In this document: in pieces, positions 9,323-17,010 of the stretch
Position numbering within the stretch: position 1 is the stretch's first letter
How the letters are laid out: the number at the start of each line of letters is the position of its first letter
NCBI GenBank assembly: GCA_017617525.1
Contig: JAFZWA010000022.1
Span: 1-62,514, forward strand
Direction of reading: 5' to 3'
Length of the DNA stretch: 62,514 bases
Source of the DNA: Clostridiales bacterium
GTDB taxonomy: Bacteria > Bacillota > Clostridia > Saccharofermentanales > Saccharofermentanaceae
The notes under the pieces: generated by a model
Databases searched by the model: none
What the model saw: the letters and a program-made list of their open reading frames with translations, nothing else
Told to the model about the DNA's origin: nothing
Translations under genes and position numbers: made by a program

Positions 9323-10753
9323 ATGATCGACATTAACGCTCCGGAATTCCTCCAGACCGCGAACAAATTCGGGATCAAACTCGGACTTGAGCGGATGGAG
9401 CAACTCCTTGATAAATTAGGTAATCCCGAAAAAGAACTTTCCGCCTTCCACATTGCCGGCACGAACGGTAAAGGTTCTGTCAGCGCGTACTGCGCGGGCA
9501 TGCTCGCCTGGGACGGCAAGAAGGTCGGTCTTTATACGTCCCCGTTCCTCGAACGATTCAGCGAGAGGATCCGTATCCTCGACGGAAGAGAAGGTCTTCT
9601 GACCTGGGAAAAGGACGATACCTACGGCGAGATCGATAACGAGTCGCTGGTGAGACTTTCCGACCTTGTCGAAAGCAAGGTAAAAGAACTTCTTTCGGAA
9701 GGCCAGGAGCACCCGACGGAGTTTGAGCTCGTCACAGCTGTCGCTTTCCTGTATTTTGCCGAGCAGAAGTGCGATGCCGTTGTCCTTGAGACGGGACTCG
9801 GCGGAAGACTCGATTCCACAAATGTTATCGAAAAGCCGAAGGCGTGCATCATCACGGCGCTCGGCTATGACCATACCGACCGCCTCGGCAACACCTTAGG
9901 GGAGATCGCGGGCGAAAAGGGCGGCATCATCAAGGAAGGCTGCCCCGTCTTCGTCATGGATACGCATCAGCGTGCGGTTGAATACGACGAAGCCGAGACC
10001 GCAAAGAAAGTCCTCGAGAAGATCGCCGAAGAAAAGCACGCGCCGCTTACCTGGATCAGAAGAGATGAAGCCGAAAGGACCGCACAGAATCTGCGAGGAC
10101 AGAGCTTTAGCCTGAGAAATAAATCCTACCGGATCAGAATGCACGGCAGTTACCAGCTCGAAAACGCGTCGCTCGCGCTTCGTGCGATGGAACAGTTCGT
10201 CTCTGCGGAAGCCATGAGAGAAGGACTTTCGCATGTGCGCTGGAAAGGGCGTCTCGAGGCGATCTGCTTCGACCCGCCGATCATCCTGGACGGTGCCCAT
10301 AATCCGCAGGGCGTGACCTCGTTTGCCGCATTCCTTCAGGAGATGGAGGTGCTTTCCGAGGAGAATCCGTGTGAAGTCATCATGGGCGTTATGGCTGATA
10401 AGGACGTGTCCCGAATGCTCGATATCCTCGTGGAGAACTGGTGCGTGCCGCTCGGACGGATCACTTTGGTCACTCCGGACCAGAAGCGCGCCATGCCTGC
10501 GGACGATCTTCGTATTGCATGGGATGAGGCTTTGCGCCGGAGTAAAGAGTTTTACAATTTAGAGTCGTGTATGTATAATGCTAGAGAAAAACTGATCGCC
10601 GTAAATGACGTCGAAACGGCTTGCCGGAATGCGGTAGAAAGGGCGTTCAGGAATCACGCGCCGGTCTACATGATCGGATCGCTGTATCTTCTCGGTGAGG
10701 CCAGAGGCTACATCGAGGACGGCATGAGGGCCCTGGGCCTTCCGCAAAACTAA
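9323..10753 (+). CDS. folC: Folylpolyglutamate synthase / dihydrofolate synthase
   Basis: Mur-ligase superfamily enzyme that adds glutamate to dihydropteroate or tetrahydrofolate in the cytosol. The ATP-binding loop HIAGTNGKGSVSAY is at about residues 38-51, the ETGLGGRLDSTN motif follows, then GYDHTDRLG and the late ILDGAHNP motif. The length of 476 is slightly above the usual 420-440. ATG 9323 is chosen because AAGGAG lies nine bases ahead; frames opening earlier at 9233 lie inside gtrA. It is ten bases downstream of gtrA and 23 bases upstream of a TPR protein gene. Family identity is clear. Confidence 0.93.
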   Translation: MIDINAPEFLQTANKFGIKLGLERMEQLLDKLGNPEKELSAFHIAGTNGKGSVSAYCAGMLAWDGKKVGLYTSPFLERFSERIRILDGREGLLTWEKDDTYGEIDNESLVRLSDLVESKVKELLSEGQEHPTEFELVTAVAFLYFAEQKCDAVVLETGLGGRLDSTNVIEKPKACIITALGYDHTDRLGNTLGEIAGEKGGIIKEGCPVFVMDTHQRAVEYDEAETAKKVLEKIAEEKHAPLTWIRRDEAERTAQNLRGQSFSLRNKSYRIRMHGSYQLENASLALRAMEQFVSAEAMREGLSHVRWKGRLEAICFDPPIILDGAHNPQGVTSFAAFLQEMEVLSEENPCEVIMGVMADKDVSRMLDILVENWCVPLGRITLVTPDQKRAMPADDLRIAWDEALRRSKEFYNLESCMYNAREKLIAVNDVETACRNAVERAFRNHAPVYMIGSLYLLGEARGYIEDGMRALGLPQN

Positions 10754-10776
10754 GGAAAAAGACAGGAAAAGCGTTT

Positions 10777-11835
10777 ATGGATTGGAGAACTGCAGGAAAA
10801 ACCATACCGGAGATCAGTACAAGAGACCTGGTGGTATTCCGCCTTCCGCCGGAAGAATCGGAACAGCTGGCGCATCAGTACAACCGCGCGCTTTTCAATC
10901 TCAATAACGATGGCGCGGATGTAGCCATCATCACCCTCAAAAAGATCATCACGGAATATCCGACATGGGGCGAGCCTTCACTTCTTTTCGGTATCTGCGT
11001 CGCGCAGTGTGAAGAATACCACCGCGCGCTTAAGTGTTTCGAGCACGCGCTGACGTGCGGTCTGCATTCGCAGGCGATGACGGAGCTTGCGCAGTACTGT
11101 CTGGCGCAGGCGAAGGTCGAGGCTGAACAGGCACAGGCCATTGCCGATGCCACACCGGATGAGTCTCCGCTAAAAGCACTTTCCGCGGCGATCACGCGTC
11201 AGGAGTCACCGATGGTGGCCGAAAGCGAGAACCGCGAGAGAATTCACGTACAGGCCCCGATCCTGATCAAGGCTCCGAAGAAGCCGAGAAAGAGAAGGAT
11301 CGCAACGGAAAAGGAGATCCGCGACGCGCTCGCGCAGTCCACGTCTTCGAATGGTGAGATCCCGGATGACGAGATCCGCGTCGAGTTCCCGAAGACCCCT
11401 GCCGAGAAGATGCGTATCACGGCGATCGCCCTGGCAGTTATCGTAGGAGTGATCGGACTTGCGTGCCTTGCCTGGTTTGTCATCGTTCCGGCGGTCAAGA
11501 AAGCCACTTCGAAGAGTGACGACGCCAAGAAAGTCGAGTTCCTCGAAAAGAAACTTGCCGAGGCATCCTGGGACGAAGAAGTGAACGCGATCATCAGTGA
11601 GTATAACAGTGCTTTTGGAAAAGACGGAGATCTGGTGACCACGGTGGCGACTATCGAAACGACTTTAGCAGGTGATCCGGCGGAAGTTGATACGACCACG
11701 GCAACACCGGAAACGACTCCTCCGACACAGGCGGAGACACCGGCTGATACAGCAGATACGACACCGGAGGGCGCAGGCGGAGAAACTACCGCGGCAACAC
11801 CGGAAACCACAGCGGATGCGCAGGCAGCAGCTTAA
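10777..11835 (+). CDS. TPR-containing single-pass membrane protein with Thr/Pro-rich outer tail
   Basis: Role unknown. Of 352 residues, about 25-120 look like tetratricopeptide helices (NRALFNLNNDGADVAI, then WGEPSLLFGICVAQC and YHRALKCFEHAL). A basic KAPKKPRKRRIATEKEIRDAL stretch splits as a charged linker near 165. One membrane helix lies at about 213-237 (ALAVIVGVIGLACLAWFVIV). A short predicted coiled coil follows, and the last 60 residues are Thr/Pro/Ala/Glu-rich and unstructured. The topology is N-in, C-out, so the TPRs face the cytosol. It sits between folC and thrC with short gaps and no terminator. It may be an envelope scaffold; nothing links it to the two enzymes beyond co-transcription. 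Confidence 0.65.
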   Translation: MDWRTAGKTIPEISTRDLVVFRLPPEESEQLAHQYNRALFNLNNDGADVAIITLKKIITEYPTWGEPSLLFGICVAQCEEYHRALKCFEHALTCGLHSQAMTELAQYCLAQAKVEAEQAQAIADATPDESPLKALSAAITRQESPMVAESENRERIHVQAPILIKAPKKPRKRRIATEKEIRDALAQSTSSNGEIPDDEIRVEFPKTPAEKMRITAIALAVIVGVIGLACLAWFVIVPAVKKATSKSDDAKKVEFLEKKLAEASWDEEVNAIISEYNSAFGKDGDLVTTVATIETTLAGDPAEVDTTTATPETTPPTQAETPADTADTTPEGAGGETTAATPETTADAQAAA

Positions 11836-11862
11836 GAAGTCAATTAAGGAGATGAGAGTTTC

Positions 11863-13368
11863 ATGAATTATATAAGCACAAGAGGTTATGAAAAGAAGTT
11901 TTCCGCGGCGGAAGCCATCAAGCAGGGTATTGCCCCGGATGGCGGTCTCTTCGTTCCGGAGGAGATCCCGCAGCTGAGTAAAAGAGAGATCATGGAAATG
12001 ACCGAGATGACATATCCGCAGATCGCGGCGACTGTCATCAGCAAGTACCTGACCGACTTTACTTACGACGAGCTTCTTTCCTACACCGAGCAGGCATACG
12101 CCGAGGAGAAGTTCGGTGAGAAGCCGGCTCCGCTCGTTCAGCTCAATAAGTACAATCCGAGAGAGTACATCCTCGAACTGTGGCACGGTCCGACGGCCGC
12201 GTTTAAGGATATGGCACTCCAGCTCCTGCCGCACCTGATGACTGCTTCAGCGAAGAAGACAGGTGAGAACAGAAAGATCTGCATCCTGACAGCTACCTCC
12301 GGTGATACCGGTAAAGCAGCGCTCGAGGGCTTCAAGGATCTTCCGGGCACAGAGGTCATCGTATTCTATCCTTCCGAGGGTGTTTCCGATGCGCAGAAGC
12401 AGCAGATGATCACCACCGAGGGTAATAACGTTCACGTAGTTGCCGTTAACGGTTGCTTCGACGATGCCCAGTCCGGTGTAAAAGCGATCTTCGGTGATCC
12501 GGCGGTTGCCGAGCAGCTCAACAATCAGGGCTGTGTACTTTCTTCCGCGAACTCCATCAACTGGGGCCGTCTCGTACCTCAGATCGCTTACTATGTAGCT
12601 TCTTACGTCGAGCTCCTTAAGTACGAAGAATTCAACTTCGGTGAGAAGATGAACGTGGTCGTTCCGACAGGTAACTTCGGTAACATCCTGGCCGCCTGGT
12701 TTGCCAAGAAGATGGGTATTCCGATCAGAAAGCTGATCTGCGCTTCGAACAAGAACAAGGTCCTTTCCGATTTCTTCAGAAGCGGTACTTACGACAGGAA
12801 CCGTGAGTTCTATAAGACCAACTCTCCGTCCATGGATATCCTCATCAGTAGTAACCTCGAGAGACTTCTCTTCGAAGTGACCGACATGGATGCCAAGAAG
12901 ACTGCCGAGTGGATGGAAGACTTGAAGACCAAGGGTACATATACTGTTGATCCGGATACTCTGAAAGCACTGCAGATGACATTTGTCGGTGGGTTTGCCG
13001 ATGAAGCCGGTATCACAAAGACCATAAGAGATGTCTATGACCGCTGCGATCACGTTGTAGATACACATACAGCCGTCGGCTTTAACATCTACAACCGCTA
13101 CTACCAGCGTTCCGGCGACGAGACCAAGACCGTCTTCGTTTCCACAGCTTCTCCGTTTAAGTTCGCTCCTGCCGTTATGGACGCGCTGAACGGCGCAGGC
13201 TACAGCAACGGAAGATCCGACGAGGTCATCTCCAACGAGCTTTCCGTGGAGAGCGGTCTTCCGATCCCTTACGGCCTTAAGGACATCAACAAGAAGCCGG
13301 TACTGCATAACCTTCTGATCGAAAAGGACCAGATGCGCCAGACCGTTCTTGATCTGTTGAAGAAGTAA
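11863..13368 (+). CDS. thrC: Threonine synthase
   Basis: PLP enzyme converting O-phospho-L-homoserine to L-threonine. The 501 residues are of the long fungal/Clostridia type: the start is YISTRGYEKKFSAAEAIKQG, the PLP lysine lies in HGPTAAFKDMALQLLP, and the phosphate-binding loop is ATSGDTGKAALEG. A VPTGNFGNILAAW motif follows at about 268. AAGGAG precedes ATG 11863. It is the last gene of the run that begins at the 7137 promoter and is followed by a structured terminator at 13382. No T-box or threonine leader is visible upstream. Confidence 0.95.
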   Translation: MNYISTRGYEKKFSAAEAIKQGIAPDGGLFVPEEIPQLSKREIMEMTEMTYPQIAATVISKYLTDFTYDELLSYTEQAYAEEKFGEKPAPLVQLNKYNPREYILELWHGPTAAFKDMALQLLPHLMTASAKKTGENRKICILTATSGDTGKAALEGFKDLPGTEVIVFYPSEGVSDAQKQQMITTEGNNVHVVAVNGCFDDAQSGVKAIFGDPAVAEQLNNQGCVLSSANSINWGRLVPQIAYYVASYVELLKYEEFNFGEKMNVVVPTGNFGNILAAWFAKKMGIPIRKLICASNKNKVLSDFFRSGTYDRNREFYKTNSPSMDILISSNLERLLFEVTDMDAKKTAEWMEDLKTKGTYTVDPDTLKALQMTFVGGFADEAGITKTIRDVYDRCDHVVDTHTAVGFNIYNRYYQRSGDETKTVFVSTASPFKFAPAVMDALNGAGYSNGRSDEVISNELSVESGLPIPYGLKDINKKPVLHNLLIEKDQMRQTVLDLLKK

Positions 13369-13381
13369 TATCGAAAACAAG

Positions 13382-13439
13382 AAAACCTCCGTCGCTGGTC
13401 CTCGGGCAAAGCCCTGTGGAATCGCTCCGGAGGTTTTTT
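13382..13439 (+). terminator. thrC terminator; copy 1 of a conserved structured element
   Basis: A ten-base stem AAAACCTCCG (13382-13391) pairs with CGGAGGTTTT (13428-13437) and runs into a T tract. The inner part includes TCGCTGGTCCTCG at 13392-13404 and a GGGC/GCCC hairpin at 404-414. This inner part is nearly identical to the element downstream of the beta-glucosidase gene (30853-30906, reverse strand), while the outer stem differs with compensating changes. Confidence 0.85.
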
Positions 13440-13483
13440 CTTATCTGAAATTCCATTTTTCCTAGGCAAAGGAGGATTTTCCT

Positions 13484-14104
13484 ATGGCAAAGGCGCCAAT
13501 TGAATGCCTGCATTCAGGCGATCTATATATTCCCAGTGATCCGGAGGTCATGAACGAGCAGCTCCGCTGTCTGGATAAACTGGCGGAATTGAACGCGACG
13601 AAACCGTCTGATCTGGCTCGCCGTGAAGAGCTCTGCAAGGAGATCTTCGCGGAGTTCGGGGAAGGCTCGTATGTCGAGCTTCCGTTCCATTCCAATTTCG
13701 GCGGAAAACACTGTCACCTCGGAAAATACGTGTACTTGAATTTCAACTGCACGCTGACGGATGATACCCACATCTACATCGGCGACTACACCATGTTCGG
13801 TCCGAACTGCGTGATCGCGACCGCCGGTCATCCGATCGATCCCGATCTTCGCAGAGAGGGATACCAGTACAATTTCCCCGTACATATCGGAAAGAACTGC
13901 TGGCTCGGCGCGGGCGTCATCGTGACTCCGGGCGTGACCATCGGCGATAACGTCGTCATCGGCGCGGGATCCGTTGTCACAAAGGATATTCCGAGTAATG
14001 TCGTCGCGATGGGAACACCCTGCAAAGTCGTCCGCGAAGTCAATGAACACGACAAAGAGTTCTACTTCAAAGACCGCCGCATCGCCGACAGCTTAGGCGA
14101 GTGA
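13484..14104 (+). CDS. Sugar O-acetyltransferase (maltose/galactoside acetyltransferase family)
   Basis: Predicted acetyl-CoA-dependent O-acetyltransferase of the left-handed beta-helix type. Of 206 residues, the N-terminal helical mac domain carries CLHSGDLYIPSDPEV, and the hexapeptide repeats begin near FGGKHCHLGKYVYLNFNC. The active-site His lies in the AGHPIDPDLRREG segment. The coil ends with IGDNVVIGAGSVVTKDIP and a typical GTPCKVVREV close. AAAGGAGG precedes ATG 13484. It follows the thrC terminator and so should have its own promoter, though I see no clear one in 13440-13483. The acceptor sugar cannot be read from sequence. Confidence 0.9.
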   Translation: MAKAPIECLHSGDLYIPSDPEVMNEQLRCLDKLAELNATKPSDLARREELCKEIFAEFGEGSYVELPFHSNFGGKHCHLGKYVYLNFNCTLTDDTHIYIGDYTMFGPNCVIATAGHPIDPDLRREGYQYNFPVHIGKNCWLGAGVIVTPGVTIGDNVVIGAGSVVTKDIPSNVVAMGTPCKVVREVNEHDKEFYFKDRRIADSLGE

Positions 14105-14216
14105 CACAAAAAGCGCCTGATTTTTACCAATGAGTACGATCGAAAAATACTTTTTTACCTCTGTTTTCCATTCTGTTCGATTTTTAGGCAATTAATCAAA
14201 CAAAACGGCAAATACG

Positions 14217-14226
14217 GTGCTTTTCG
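14217..14226 (+). repeat. GTGCTTTTCG word, intergenic copy
   Basis: Full ten-base match to the recurring word, in the gap between the acetyltransferase gene and prfC. It is not part of a hairpin. Confidence 0.5.
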
Positions 14227-14311
14227 AGAGAAATCTGAGGTTTTATTATCCTTTTTCCTGCTCCGTGACTTTCAAACGTCCAATGAGAAAGGCAGATTAG
14301 ATATTTGTATG

Positions 14312-14343
14312 CAAAAAGAACCCGTGATTATCAACGGGTTCCT
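14312..14343 (-). terminator. Rho-independent terminator downstream of prfC
   Basis: Read on the reverse strand, GAACCCGT pairs with ACGGGTTC around an eight-base loop and is followed by TTTTT. It lies about 100 bases beyond the prfC stop. Confidence 0.8.
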
Positions 14344-14368
14344 CCATTCCGAACGCGAAGCGTCCCAA

Positions 14369-14448
14369 GCTAAAGAAAAACATCTGCACGGCGAGTTTTT
14401 TCGCGGAGCGAAAAGCTGTTTGAGCCGTAAAGATGTTATTTCTTTAGC
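14369..14448 (-). repeat. Large inverted repeat containing the prfC stop codon
   Basis: Arms 14369-14392 and 14424-14448 pair over about 24 bases (GCTAAAGAAA with TTTCTTTAGC, AACATCT with AGATGTT, then ACGGC with GCCGT). An inner hairpin TTTTCGC/GCGAAAA with a three-base loop is at 14398-14414. The prfC stop (14444-14446) is inside one arm. It may protect the mRNA end. Confidence 0.7.
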
Positions 14449-16057
14449 GTTCGTGAATATCGTCGAGCTTTAAGCCTTCGTTATGCTCAAGTGCCCAGGA
14501 GATCGCCCACTCCGACTCGAAAAGCACTACCGGCATTTCGTCTCTGTCCAAAACGAGCATGGAAGTGGAGGTCAGCGTGAGCTTACTAAAATCGATATCT
14601 ACTGCTTCATCCTGCTTGCTGCACCATCTGGCGAAACGGTAGTTGAGGTTGTTTCTCAGGATATCTACGCCATACTCGGTCTTTAAGCGGTGCTCGAGAA
14701 CTTCAAACTGAAGGACACCGACAACGCCCATGATGTATGTCTCTGTACCGATGCCCGGCTGCTTATAGAGCTGAACGGCACCTTCTTCAGAGAGCTGCTC
14801 GATACCTTTTAAGAACTGCTTTCTCTTCATGGAATCCTTAGGCTGCACGCGGGCAAAATGCTCCGGCGGGAAGACCGGGATGTTGGCGAAGTTGAACTTC
14901 TTCGAAGAAGTGGTAACGGTATCGCCGATACGGAAGATGCCCGGATCAAAAAGACCGATGATGTCGCCTGCGTAAGCGTCTTCAACGATCGTTCTGTCCT
15001 GCGCCATGAACTGCTGCGGCTGGGCAAGAGTGATCTTCTTACCTGTACGCATGTGATTAACGGACATACCCTTTTCGAACTTGCCGGAGCAGATACGCAT
15101 AAAGGACATTCTGTCTCTGTGGTTCGGGTCCATGTTTGCCTGGATCTTGAATACAAAGCCGGAGAAGAAGTCTTCTGTAGGCTCGACGACACCCTCGGAT
15201 GTCTCGTGGCTCTGCGGGCCCGGAGCGATCTCAAGGAACTTTTTGAGGAACGGCTCGACACCGAAGTTTGTGATCGCGGATCCGAAGAATACAGGTGTCA
15301 GTTCGCCAGCGAGGATCTTTTCGAGATCGAAAGGATCTCCTGCCATATCGAGAAGCTCGATATCGTTCTTTAGTGTCTCATAGTGATGCTCATTCAGGAT
15401 GCTTCTGAGCGCCTCTTCGTCGTTGATGCCGGCGCTGATGGACTTAACCATGGAGGCACCGTGGTCTTTGGTCTCGTTATCAAAGAGAAGGACCTCTTCG
15501 GTTTCGCGGACATATACGCCCTGGAAATCACCGTCGGTACCGATCGGCCAGTTCACCGGAGTAGAACGGATGCCGAGGACCTTTTCGAGCTCGTCGATCA
15601 GGTCAAACGGGTTCTTTGCGGCACGGTCCATCTTGTTGATGAAGGTGAAGATCGGAATACCACGCTTACGGCAGACCGCGAACAGCTTGATGGTCTGAGC
15701 CTCGACACCTTTCGCGCCGTCAAGGAGCATGACCGCGGCGTCGGCCGCGCAGAGTGTACGGTATGTATCCTCGGAGAAGTCCTGGTGACCCGGGGTATCA
15801 AGGATGTTGATGCAGTAGCCGTCATAGTTGAACTGCATGACAGACGAAGTAACGGAGATACCACGCTGCTTTTCGATCTCCATCCAGTCGGATGTCGCGT
15901 GGTGCGCGGCTTTTCTGGCCTTGACGGAACCGGCCATGTGAATGGCGCCTCCGTAGAGAAGGAGCTTCTCGGTCATGGTCGTTTTACCGGCGTCAGGGTG
16001 CGAAATGATTGCGAACGTGCGGCGGCGCTGTATCTCATTTTGAACATTCTGGTCCAT
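14444..16057 (-). CDS. prfC: Peptide chain release factor 3
   Basis: Translational GTPase that recycles RF1/RF2 from the ribosome after peptide release. The G1 loop SHPDAGKTT is at residues 19-27, G3 DTPGHQDF near 87, and G4 NKMD near 140. RF3-specific words include TSSVMQFNYDGYCINILDTPG and, late, a VGVLQFEVLEHRLKTEYGV block. Length 537 fits the family. The start ATG (16057) follows GGAAGG on the reverse strand. It is divergent from the NYN gene across a 153-base gap. One GTGCTTTTCG word occurs inside it (14518-14527). Confidence 0.95.
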   Translation of the reverse strand: MDQNVQNEIQRRRTFAIISHPDAGKTTMTEKLLLYGGAIHMAGSVKARKAAHHATSDWMEIEKQRGISVTSSVMQFNYDGYCINILDTPGHQDFSEDTYRTLCAADAAVMLLDGAKGVEAQTIKLFAVCRKRGIPIFTFINKMDRAAKNPFDLIDELEKVLGIRSTPVNWPIGTDGDFQGVYVRETEEVLLFDNETKDHGASMVKSISAGINDEEALRSILNEHHYETLKNDIELLDMAGDPFDLEKILAGELTPVFFGSAITNFGVEPFLKKFLEIAPGPQSHETSEGVVEPTEDFFSGFVFKIQANMDPNHRDRMSFMRICSGKFEKGMSVNHMRTGKKITLAQPQQFMAQDRTIVEDAYAGDIIGLFDPGIFRIGDTVTTSSKKFNFANIPVFPPEHFARVQPKDSMKRKQFLKGIEQLSEEGAVQLYKQPGIGTETYIMGVVGVLQFEVLEHRLKTEYGVDILRNNLNYRFARWCSKQDEAVDIDFSKLTLTSTSMLVLDRDEMPVVLFESEWAISWALEHNEGLKLDDIHER

Positions 16058-16076
16058 ATTCTTCTACCTTCCTGGT

Positions 16077-16105
16077 TTGGTTCGGGTTGCAAAATACGAT
16101 ATAAT
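16077..16105 (+). promoter_or_regulatory. Putative promoter for the NYN/malQ genes
   Basis: TTGGTT at 16077-16082 and TATAAT at 16100-16105 are 17 bases apart. The leader to the ATG at 16211 is about 100 bases long and contains no clear hairpin or open frame. Confidence 0.6.
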
Positions 16106-16210
16106 AGTAGTGGTGTTTCGAAAAGGTGCCTATATAAGGAGATGCCCTTTCGCACAAGCCACAACATTATATCAGCCTTGTCATTATAGGGCAAGGAGAA
16201 GAAGGTGCTT

Positions 16211-17008
16211 ATGCCTGTAAAAGACGTGAGATTGGCAGTGCTTATTGACGCGGACAATATCTCCGCCACATATATCAAACCGATGATGCTCGAGATCGCG
16301 CGCTACGGCAACCCGACCATCAAGAGGATCTACGGCGACTGGACCAAGCCGCAGCTCGGCCCCTGGAAGCAGGTCCTTCTCGATAACGCGATCTCTCCGG
16401 TACAGCAGTTCGGCTATACTTCCGGCAAGAACGCCACGGATTCTTCTCTGATCATCGACGCGATGGATATCCTTTACACCGAAAGCGTCGACGGTTTCTG
16501 CCTTGTAAGTTCCGACAGCGATTTTACGAGACTGGCCACGAGACTTCGTGAGGCCGGCAAGATCGTTTACGGCATCGGTGAGAAGAAGACGCCGACGCCG
16601 TTCGTCGCGGCTTGTGACCGATTCATCTTCCTTGAGATCCTGACGAAGGATAAGAAATCCAAAAACTCCGATCCTTCCTCGGCAAAAGAACCTTCCTTGG
16701 CAGCGGATGCTCTGGATCAGGACGCGAAGAATGCATCGGGCAAGACACCGAAAGATATTGATGAAGCCACCTGCGAACTGATCAGTAGTTCCGTTTCAGA
16801 CCTGGCAGACGAAGACGGCTGGGCTTTCCTTGGGGATGTAGGAAACCTGGTCAATAAGAAGAGCCCGTCATTTGACGCACGTAACTATGGCTTTTCCAAG
16901 ATGAGCAAGCTCATGCAGTCGCTGGATTTCCTGGAATGCGAATATCGTGTCAACGAAAAGAATCCGCAGGTGAAACTCATATATGTTCGCAACAAGGAGG
17001 ATAATTGA
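16211..17008 (+). CDS. NYN-domain protein with C-terminal OST-HTH/LOTUS domain
   Basis: Predicted PIN-like RNA nuclease joined to an RNA-binding winged helix, the layout of MARF1-type bacterial proteins. The N-terminal NYN domain (about 1-150) shows the acidic metal-site residues in LIDADN (residues 11-16), the GYTSGKNATDSSLIIDAMDI region and SSDSDFTRLATRLRE. A linker of about 40 residues leads to the LOTUS domain (about 185-262) with WAFLGDVGNLVNKKSPSFD and a basic end. I chose ATG 16211, behind AAGGAG; the GTG at 16205 is closer to it and less likely. Its stop overlaps the malQ region, so translation may be coupled. The target RNA is unknown. Confidence 0.85.
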   Translation: MPVKDVRLAVLIDADNISATYIKPMMLEIARYGNPTIKRIYGDWTKPQLGPWKQVLLDNAISPVQQFGYTSGKNATDSSLIIDAMDILYTESVDGFCLVSSDSDFTRLATRLREAGKIVYGIGEKKTPTPFVAACDRFIFLEILTKDKKSKNSDPSSAKEPSLAADALDQDAKNASGKTPKDIDEATCELISSSVSDLADEDGWAFLGDVGNLVNKKSPSFDARNYGFSKMSKLMQSLDFLECEYRVNEKNPQVKLIYVRNKEDN

Positions 17009-17010
17009 AA

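Larger units (their letters stand above)
14105..14443. other. 339-base intergenic region between convergent genes
   Basis: This gap lies between the acetyltransferase gene (forward) and prfC (reverse). It holds the prfC-side terminator (14312-14343), one arm and the apex of a large inverted repeat (14369-14448) and one GTGCTTTTCG word at 14217-14226. The rest (14105-14310) is AT-rich and shows no gene, no clear promoter and no repeat that I recognise. Confidence 0.6.
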
